5,353 nucleotides of DNA, taken from positions 1 through 5,353 of the forward strand of contig CAMLER010000395.1 of NCBI GenBank assembly GCA_946478915.1. The letters run 5' to 3'. The stretch's first letter is position 1; each line of letters starts with the position of its first letter. Positions 1 to 5,353 of this stretch are shown here, in pieces. The notes beneath the pieces are model-generated. The model searched no databases and had not been told where the DNA came from. It saw nothing but the letters and a program-made list of their open reading frames with translations. The position numbers were made by a program, and so were the translations under genes. This DNA comes from an uncultured Chryseolinea sp. (lineage in GTDB: Bacteria > Bacteroidota > Bacteroidia > Cytophagales > Cyclobacteriaceae).

Positions 1-1111
1 ACTAAGATTAATTCTTCAACTCGATGGCGAAGATATTGTTGACCTCGTGCCGGAAATCGGTTTCCATCATCGCGGTGCGGAAAAAATGGCCGAACGTCAA
101 TCATGGCACACCTATATTCCATACACCGACCGCATTGATTATCTCGGAGGCGTCAATAATAATCTCGCTTACCTGTTATCAGTTGAAAAACTGGCCGGCA
201 TAGAAATACCGGAACGCGCAAAAGTGATCCGGGTTATGATGTGCGAATTTTTTCGGATCGCCAGCCACCTCGTATGGTATGGAACTTTTGCTCAAGACGT
301 CGGACAACTATCCCCTGTGTTTTACATGTTCACCGATCGCGAAAGAGTTTTTGACATTGTCGAAGCGGTATGCGGGGGACGTATGCACCCCAACTGGTTT
401 CGGATAGGAGGAGTAGCACAAGACCTTCCGAAAGGGTGGGATGTTCTTGTAAAGAACTTTATCGATTACTTCCCTGCAAGGTTAAAGGAATACGACAACC
501 TGGTAATGAAAAACAGACTCTTCAAAATGCGCACCGAAGGCGTTGGAATTTTTACCACGGAAGAAGCAATTGAATGGGGAGCGACCGGCGCAAACCTTAG
601 AGCCTGCGGTTTTGATTGGGACTTTCGGAAAAAACGTCCGTATTCCGGTTACGAAATGTTCAACTTCGATATTCCGCTTGGGAAGAACGGCGATTGTTTT
701 GACCGCGCGGTGGTGCGCGTCGAAGAAATGAGACAAAGCCTGCGCATCATTGAGCAGTGCTGGAAAAACATGCCAGAAGGTCCTTACAAAGCAGACCATC
801 CGTTGACCACGCCACCGATCAAGAAAAATACCATGCAGGATATCGAAACACTGATAACACATTTTCTCGGCGTTAGCTGGGGACCCGTAATTCCACCGGG
901 AGAGGCATTGAGCTGCATTGAAGCGCCGAAGGGAGCGAATGGATATTTTTCAATTAGCGATGGAAATACCTCGCCGTACAGAGTACGAATACGAACGCCA
1001 TCATTTGCCCACATGCAGATGCTGCCTTACATAAGCCGCGGATATACCGTTGCTGACTTGTTGAGCATACTGGGCGCAATGGATTACGTGCTCGCGGATA
1101 TTGACCGGTGA
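1..1111 (+). CDS. nuoD: NADH-quinone oxidoreductase subunit D, or the D part of a fused subunit C/D (5' partial)
   Basis: This is the complex I subunit that, with NuoB, forms the quinone-reduction pocket at the base of the peripheral arm, on the cytoplasmic side of the membrane. The reading frame is open from base 2, giving 369 residues, and the first residues ([20 protein letters not shown]) already match the family, so the gene begins upstream. The GTG at 47 is an internal Val codon, not a start. Visible landmarks are HHRGAEK, the quinone-pocket Tyr in DRIDY (140-142, equivalent to bovine 49 kDa Tyr108), the conserved Asp in AQDVG (296-298, bovine Asp160), the [11 protein letters not shown] block, and the normal family C-terminus DIDR before TGA. 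The partner quinone-binding His of the HPxxHG motif would lie about three codons before the window. Sequence style is closest to the E. coli NuoCD fusion, so the full gene may be nuoCD, but the C domain is not visible and fusion is inferred. nuoE follows 15 bases downstream. Confidence 0.96.
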   Translation, partial: LRLILQLDGEDIVDLVPEIGFHHRGAEKMAERQSWHTYIPYTDRIDYLGGVNNNLAYLLSVEKLAGIEIPERAKVIRVMMCEFFRIASHLVWYGTFAQDVGQLSPVFYMFTDRERVFDIVEAVCGGRMHPNWFRIGGVAQDLPKGWDVLVKNFIDYFPARLKEYDNLVMKNRLFKMRTEGVGIFTTEEAIEWGATGANLRACGFDWDFRKKRPYSGYEMFNFDIPLGKNGDCFDRAVVRVEEMRQSLRIIEQCWKNMPEGPYKADHPLTTPPIKKNTMQDIETLITHFLGVSWGPVIPPGEALSCIEAPKGANGYFSISDGNTSPYRVRIRTPSFAHMQMLPYISRGYTVADLLSILGAMDYVLADIDR

Positions 1112-1126
1112 TTAGACACGAACGTG

Positions 1127-1591
1127 ATGCTAACTACAGAAGAAAAAATAGAGATCGAACATGCAATCAGTTTGGTGCCAGTTAGAAAAGCTGCTGGCAT
1201 CGAAGCGCTAAAGATTGTTCAGGAGCATCGCAGGTGGATATCGGACGAGAGCCTGCATGACATCGCCGCATATATGAATATGTCGCCTGAGGAATTGGAT
1301 TCGGTGGCTACCTTTTACAATCTCATTTTCAGAAAGCCTGTAGGCCGTCATGTCATATTGCTATGTGATAGCATAAGCTGCTGGGTGATGGGATATGAAA
1401 AAATCCTGCTGCACCTGACCGACAAGCTGGGAATCACATTCGGCCAAACCACAGCTGATGGTCGCTACACCTTGCTTCCAAACTGTTGTCTTGGCACGTG
1501 CGATTGCGCACCGGCGTTGATGATCGACAACGACTTGTACAGAAATCTTACAACGGAGGAGCTGGATACCATACTTGAAAAATATGATTAG
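1127..1591 (+). CDS. nuoE: NADH-quinone oxidoreductase subunit E (24 kDa, 2Fe-2S)
   Basis: NuoE is the small thioredoxin-like [2Fe-2S] subunit of the NADH-oxidising module. It packs against NuoF and holds cluster N1a, which lies off the main electron path. The 154-residue protein is slightly shorter than E. coli NuoE (166). It has the N-terminal helical part with the block EALKIVQEHRRW, the VATFYNLIFRKPVGRHVI block (about residues 60-77), and four cluster ligands C80, C85, C121 and C125 in the family pattern CX4C-X35-CX3C. C120 gives the common CC pair, while C127 is an additional cysteine. ATG at 1127 is preferred over the GTG directly before it (1124) because it gives the ordinary start codon at no cost; neither has a clear Shine-Dalgarno sequence. 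The gene lies 15 bases after the nuoD stop and 44 bases before nuoF, consistent with co-transcription. Function is secure; the exact start is slightly uncertain. Confidence 0.97.
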   Translation: MLTTEEKIEIEHAISLVPVRKAAGIEALKIVQEHRRWISDESLHDIAAYMNMSPEELDSVATFYNLIFRKPVGRHVILLCDSISCWVMGYEKILLHLTDKLGITFGQTTADGRYTLLPNCCLGTCDCAPALMIDNDLYRNLTTEELDTILEKYD

Positions 1592-1635
1592 TGCATTGCT
1601 AATAGTATAACGGACGAAATTTTATCCACCAGATA

Positions 1636-2922
1636 ATGGAACAGCCACTAACGCAACATATTCGGCAGGACAAAAAACCCTTCACCTTGAAGGAGTATGA
1701 AAACGTGGGCGGATACCAGGCGTTGCGGAAAATATTAAAGGACATGACTCCCAAGGCTGTAACAGACATCGTGAAAGAATCTAACCTCAGAGGACGGGGA
1801 GGTGCAGGATTTAACACGGGTCTCAAATGGAGTTTTGTTCCGCTGGATACCGGCATGCAAAAGTACCTGGTAGCTAACGCGGATGAAATGGAACCCGGCA
1901 CATTCAAGGATCGCATCCTGTTAGAATGCACGCCGCATCAGTTGATTGAAGGAATGATAGTTGCATCATATGCGATACAAGCGAGCGTTTCTTACGTATA
2001 TCTCCGTTGGGCATATAAGACTGCTGCCCGCGCCATCCTGCAGGCAATTGAAGAAGCTAAGGCCGCTGGATATCTTGGTCAAAACATTCTTGGCTCCGGC
2101 TTTACCCTGGAAATGCATCTGCACACAGGAGTCGGAAGATACATGTGCGGTGAAGAGACTGCTCTGTTAAATTCGCTAGAAGGTAAGCGCGCCACACCGC
2201 GGGCTAAGCCTCCTTTTCCGCAGATAAGCGGTTTGTTCGGGAAACCCACCATCGTTAATAATGTTGAAACACTTTGCTGCCTTCCTCACATTATTATCAA
2301 TGGTGCTGAATGGTTTAAAAAGTTAAGTCTTACAGGAGATGCCGGCACAAAAATTTATGGAGTGAGTGGCAAGGTTAAAAAGCCCGGGGCGTGGGAACTG
2401 CCGATGGGGATCACCATGCGTGAGCTGATTGAAGAATATGCAGGTGGCATGCAAACAGGGTTGAGGTTCAGGGGAGCTTTACCAGGCGGAGCGTCAACCG
2501 ATTTTCTCGTGGAAGAACACCTCGACGTAAAAATGGATTACACATCTGTCGCGGCGGCGGGTAGCCGGCTAGGTACAGGTACCCTTGTTATCCTGGATGA
2601 TCACACCTGTCCTGTAGGGTTTGTTAAAAATCTGGAGCACTTTTTCGCGCAAGAATCCTGTGGCTTTTGCACTCCATGCCGCGAAGGACTTCCCTGGGTC
2701 GAAAAGATCTTGAAGTCCATCGATGAAGGTAACGGGAGAATGGAGGATTTGAAGCTCCTTGAGTTCCACACGAAATATCTCGGTCCAGGAAATACGTTCT
2801 GTGCTTTTGCTCCTGGAGCAATGGAACCGCTGCAAAGCGCTCTGAAATATTTTCGGGAAGATTTTGAAAGACACATTCATGAAAAATTGTGCCATTATGC
2901 AAAGGTTGAAGTTCATGTCTGA
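1636..2922 (+). CDS. nuoF: NADH-quinone oxidoreductase subunit F (51 kDa, NADH/FMN/4Fe-4S)
   Basis: NuoF is the entry point of complex I: it binds NADH, passes hydride to FMN, and feeds electrons into [4Fe-4S] cluster N3. The 428-residue protein is slightly shorter than E. coli NuoF (445), mainly at the C-terminus. The Gly-rich FMN/NADH loop GRGGAGF is at 53-59. NADEMEPGTFKDR follows at about 81-93, with E86 equivalent to E. coli Glu95, a residue tied to NADH over NADPH preference. GRYMCGEETAL, KPPFP and the NNVETL block come next. Cluster N3 ligands are C342, C345, C348 and C389 (CX2CX2CX40C). The usual RGEY motif reads RWAY at 124-127 (2005-2016), an oddity discussed in the findings. The ATG at 1636 lines up with the family N-terminus, but no clear Shine-Dalgarno precedes it. 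The spacer 1592-1635 shows no promoter. Related diaphorase subunits such as HoxF or HndC are less likely given E. coli-type signatures throughout and the nuo neighbours. Confidence 0.97.
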   Translation: MEQPLTQHIRQDKKPFTLKEYENVGGYQALRKILKDMTPKAVTDIVKESNLRGRGGAGFNTGLKWSFVPLDTGMQKYLVANADEMEPGTFKDRILLECTPHQLIEGMIVASYAIQASVSYVYLRWAYKTAARAILQAIEEAKAAGYLGQNILGSGFTLEMHLHTGVGRYMCGEETALLNSLEGKRATPRAKPPFPQISGLFGKPTIVNNVETLCCLPHIIINGAEWFKKLSLTGDAGTKIYGVSGKVKKPGAWELPMGITMRELIEEYAGGMQTGLRFRGALPGGASTDFLVEEHLDVKMDYTSVAAAGSRLGTGTLVILDDHTCPVGFVKNLEHFFAQESCGFCTPCREGLPWVEKILKSIDEGNGRMEDLKLLEFHTKYLGPGNTFCAFAPGAMEPLQSALKYFREDFERHIHEKLCHYAKVEVHV

Positions 2923-2940
2923 AGTAAATACGAATTCCGA

Positions 2941-2979
2941 GCGGTGATAGACCTAACCTTCAGACTATGGTAACACCGC
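2941..2979 (+). other. possible stem-loop in the nuoF-nuoG spacer
   Basis: In the 80-base spacer, GCGGTG (2941-2946) can pair with CACCGC (2974-2979). After one A-A mismatch, two further pairs extend the stem, leaving a loop of about 21 bases. The alternative nuoG start ATG at 2967 lies in the loop, and the preferred ATG at 3003 lies 24 bases past the stem. There is no U-run after it, so it does not look like an intrinsic terminator. It could affect translation or processing of the transcript between nuoF and nuoG, but a stem this short with a large loop can arise by chance. Confidence 0.25.
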
Positions 2980-3002
2980 GAAGCAATGAAATAAAGCCAA
3001 CT

Positions 3003-5353
3003 ATGACGCTGTACATCGATAACGTACCGTACGAAGTAAAGCCTGGTAAGAATCTTTTGGAAACATGCCTCTCCCTTGGCTTCGACCTCCCCTACTTTTG
3101 CTGGCATCCCGCATTAGGCTCGGTTGGCGCCTGCCGGCAATGCGCTATTAAGGTATACAGAGACGAAAATGATAAGGTGGGCCGGTTGATGATGTCGTGT
3201 ATGGAGCCCGTTGCTAGCAACCAGAGAATATCAATCCAGGATCCTGAGGCGCGAGAATTTCGCGAACATATTATTGAATGGTTGATGACCAATCATCCAC
3301 ACGATTGCGCTGTATGCGATGAAGGTGGATCGTGCCATTTACAGGACATGACGGTAATGACAGGACACAATTACCGCAGATTCAGATTCAAGAAAAGAAC
3401 GCATACGAATCAATATCTAGGTCCCTTCATCAACCATGAAATGAACCGGTGTATTCAGTGCTATCGCTGTGTCCGGTTCTACAAGGATTACGCTGGAGGT
3501 AACGACCTTGAAGCTTTTGCCTCCCGAAGCAACGTCTATTTCGGCCGTCATCAAGATGGTGTTTTGGAAAATGAATTTAGCGGAAATCTCACCGAAGTTT
3601 GCCCAACCGGAGTGTTTACGGATAAGACACTCAAACAGCACTATACCCGGAAGTGGGATCTGACTACGGCTCCATCGATTTGCCAACACTGCAGTTTGGG
3701 ATGCAACATCATTGCTGGAGAAAGATATGGCAAACTGCGCTCGATAACCAGCCGTTACAACGGCGAAGTCAACGGATACTTTATTTGTGACAGAGGAAGA
3801 TTCGGATACGAATTCGTAAATTCTCCAGACCGCATTACAACGCCAACGCTAAATGGACAACCCACAGCCAAAGCCGAAGCAGTCGAGGCAACAGCTAAGA
3901 TCCTTGACCACTCCAGGGTAATTGGTATTGGTTCGCCTCGCGCCTCGATACAATCAAACTTTGCATTGAAAGCCCTCGTAGGCAAAGAAAACTTTTACCA
4001 TGGAGTGTCTCACAACGAACATGATCTGGCTGATCTTATAGTCAAAATACTCCGGGACGGCCCCGCTCGAACGCCCTCGATGAAAGAGGTGGAATCAGCT
4101 GACGCTGTCTTTATTTTGGGCGAAGATCTAACCAACTCCGCTCCAATGTTAGCGCTCGCTGTAAGACAAAGCGTCCGGCAGCAACCCATGATTGAGCAGT
4201 TGCAGACGGTAAAAATACCAGTATGGCACGATGGGGCTATACGCGAGCTCCTCCAGGAAGAGAAGGGTCCCCTTTTTATAGCTTCAGTTCATCAAACCAA
4301 ACTTGACGATGTGGCAGCGGAAACCTTCCACTCCTCCCCCGACGAAATTGCACGCCTTGGGTTTGCTGTGGCTCATATTCTGGACAGCAATAGTGTCGAA
4401 GAAGAACTGCTTCCTCCCGAGACTGAACAACTCGCACAAAGGATTGCCCGCATATTATCAGTAGCTAAAAGACCGATAATAATTTCGGGGGCGTCGTGCG
4501 AGACAGACCACGTCATTGAAGCGGCGGCCAATATTGCCTGGGCACTCCACAAGAAAAACAGTATGGTGGGTATTGTTCTCACTCTTCCCGAATGCAACTC
4601 CCTTGGCCTTGGAATGATTGGCGGCTTCAGATTAGAGGCTGCGTTTAATGCAGTATTGAATGGTCATGCCGACACTGTCATTATCCTGGAAAACGACCTA
4701 TACCGTCACGGGAAGAAATCTGATGTTGAGAATTTCCTCAACACAAGCAAAAACGTGATCGTCATCGATCACAGTCCAACTCAAACAACGAGAATGGCAA
4801 ACGTACTATTATCAGCTGGCACCTTTGCCGAATCCGACGGAACATTGGTTAACAATGAAGGACGAATGCAAAGGTTCTTTCAGGTATATCACCCGAAAGA
4901 AACGATCTGCGAAAGCTGGAGATGGCTTCTCGACATCGGTGCTGCATTGGGAAACGAACGGATAAAGCAGTGGCGAACTTTCGAAGATGTCACCCACGCG
5001 ATTGCCACAGATGAAGCTTTGTTGAGAAATATCGATCAGGTAACCCCGTCATCACATTTTAGAATTAATGGCCAGCGTATACCGAGGGAACCTCACCGCT
5101 ATAGTGGACGAACTGCTATGCAGGCTAACGTTAATGTAAGTGAATCAAAGCCGCCAGTCGATTCAGATTCGCCATTATCATTTACCATGGAAGGTTATCA
5201 GGGTCAGCCTCCCTCCTCCATGATCCCTTTCTTTTGGTCACCAGGCTGGAATTCTGTACAGTCGATGAACAAATACCAGCAGGAAGTAGGCGGACCGTTG
5301 CAAGGAGGTGATCCAGGTATAAGATGTTTTGAAGGACCGCAGAATGATCGCAT
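3003..5353 (+). CDS. nuoG: NADH-quinone oxidoreductase subunit G (75 kDa, iron-sulfur; 3' partial)
   Basis: NuoG is the large iron-sulfur subunit carrying electrons from NuoF towards NuoB and NuoI. The frame stays open to the window edge: 783 codons are visible, so about 125 residues are missing if it matches E. coli (about 908). An N-terminal ferredoxin-like domain carries [2Fe-2S] N1b (C33, C44, C47, C66). The [4Fe-4S] clusters follow: N5 (H98, C102, C105, C111), N4 (C150, C153, C156, C200) and N7 (C227, C230, C234, C262; CX2CX3CX27C). The rest resembles the molybdopterin-oxidoreductase fold, with E. coli-like blocks VIGIGSPRAS, FAESDGT, EGRMQRFFQVY and EPHRYSGRTAM. In complex I this domain carries no molybdenum cofactor. 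ATG 3003 aligns with the E. coli start; an in-frame ATG at 2967 would add 12 residues (VTPRSNEIKPT after Met) that do not resemble the family. Neither start has a clear Shine-Dalgarno. A formate dehydrogenase or hydrogenase subunit is unlikely given the E. coli NuoG match throughout. Confidence 0.97.
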   Translation, partial: MTLYIDNVPYEVKPGKNLLETCLSLGFDLPYFCWHPALGSVGACRQCAIKVYRDENDKVGRLMMSCMEPVASNQRISIQDPEAREFREHIIEWLMTNHPHDCAVCDEGGSCHLQDMTVMTGHNYRRFRFKKRTHTNQYLGPFINHEMNRCIQCYRCVRFYKDYAGGNDLEAFASRSNVYFGRHQDGVLENEFSGNLTEVCPTGVFTDKTLKQHYTRKWDLTTAPSICQHCSLGCNIIAGERYGKLRSITSRYNGEVNGYFICDRGRFGYEFVNSPDRITTPTLNGQPTAKAEAVEATAKILDHSRVIGIGSPRASIQSNFALKALVGKENFYHGVSHNEHDLADLIVKILRDGPARTPSMKEVESADAVFILGEDLTNSAPMLALAVRQSVRQQPMIEQLQTVKIPVWHDGAIRELLQEEKGPLFIASVHQTKLDDVAAETFHSSPDEIARLGFAVAHILDSNSVEEELLPPETEQLAQRIARILSVAKRPIIISGASCETDHVIEAAANIAWALHKKNSMVGIVLTLPECNSLGLGMIGGFRLEAAFNAVLNGHADTVIILENDLYRHGKKSDVENFLNTSKNVIVIDHSPTQTTRMANVLLSAGTFAESDGTLVNNEGRMQRFFQVYHPKETICESWRWLLDIGAALGNERIKQWRTFEDVTHAIATDEALLRNIDQVTPSSHFRINGQRIPREPHRYSGRTAMQANVNVSESKPPVDSDSPLSFTMEGYQGQPPSSMIPFFWSPGWNSVQSMNKYQQEVGGPLQGGDPGIRCFEGPQNDR

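Noticed and set aside
47..49. GTG as the start of the first gene
   Set aside because: The frame is open to base 2, and the 15 residues upstream match the conserved NuoD sequence, so this is an internal Val codon.
482..862. Reverse-strand frame of 126 codons
   Set aside because: It lies entirely inside the well-conserved nuoD frame and its translation resembles no family I recognise.
1124..1126. GTG as the nuoE start
   Set aside because: An ATG follows immediately in the same frame, and the extra residue gains nothing in family match or ribosome-binding sequence.
1592..1635. Internal promoter or terminator between nuoE and nuoF
   Set aside because: I saw no convincing -35/-10 pair, no Bacteroidota-type TAnnTTTG element and no hairpin followed by a T-run in these 44 bases.
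1599..1931. Reverse-strand frame of 110 codons over the nuoE-nuoF spacer and the start of nuoF
   Set aside because: It is antisense to the conserved N-terminal flavin-binding region of NuoF, and the protein has no recognisable domain.
2569..2916. Three overlapping reverse-strand frames antisense to the nuoF 3' end
   Set aside because: Several frames open over the same stretch are a by-product of coding composition; the + strand encodes the conserved N3 cluster region.
3417..4997. Several 60-90 codon frames on both strands within nuoG
   Set aside because: All lie inside a continuous frame with a full set of NuoG motifs and none has family resemblance.
3003..5353. Molybdenum-dependent formate dehydrogenase or NAD-linked hydrogenase subunit instead of nuoG
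   Set aside because: These share the N-terminal iron-sulfur domains, but the N7 motif followed by E. coli NuoG-specific blocks and the nuoD, nuoE and nuoF neighbours fit complex I.

Overview
The window is an ordinary stretch of a respiratory complex I (NADH:quinone oxidoreductase, nuo) operon. All of its genes lie on the + strand, in the order nuoCD or nuoD (5' end missing), nuoE, nuoF, nuoG (3' end missing). I found no mobile element, RNA gene, CRISPR array or unknown gene system.

Layout: bases 1-1111 carry the NuoD (49 kDa) part of NuoD or a NuoCD fusion. Bases 1127-1591 carry NuoE, 1636-2922 NuoF, and 3003 to the window edge NuoG. The spacers are 15, 44 and 80 bases, and none holds a recognisable promoter or strong terminator, so the genes are probably one transcript. 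NuoE, NuoF and NuoG form the NADH-oxidising arm. NADH reduces FMN on NuoF, and electrons pass along iron-sulfur clusters in NuoF and NuoG towards the rest of the peripheral arm. They reach the quinone pocket, which NuoD helps to form. NuoE carries the off-path cluster N1a. All expected cluster ligands visible here are intact, including those for the extra NuoG cluster N7.

Organism: the proteins resemble the Escherichia coli form of complex I closely along their whole length. The DNA does not look enterobacterial: Ile ATA and Arg AGA codons are frequent, base composition is roughly balanced, and none of the three visible gene starts has a clear Shine-Dalgarno sequence. Missing Shine-Dalgarno sites are typical of Bacteroidota, so that phylum is a reasonable but unproven guess.

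Points worth a second look are modest. A usually conserved Arg-Gly-Glu-Tyr motif in NuoF reads Arg-Trp-Ala-Tyr. The nuoF-nuoG junction has an overlapping ATG, a possible hairpin and two candidate nuoG starts. NuoE has an additional cysteine beside its cluster ligands.
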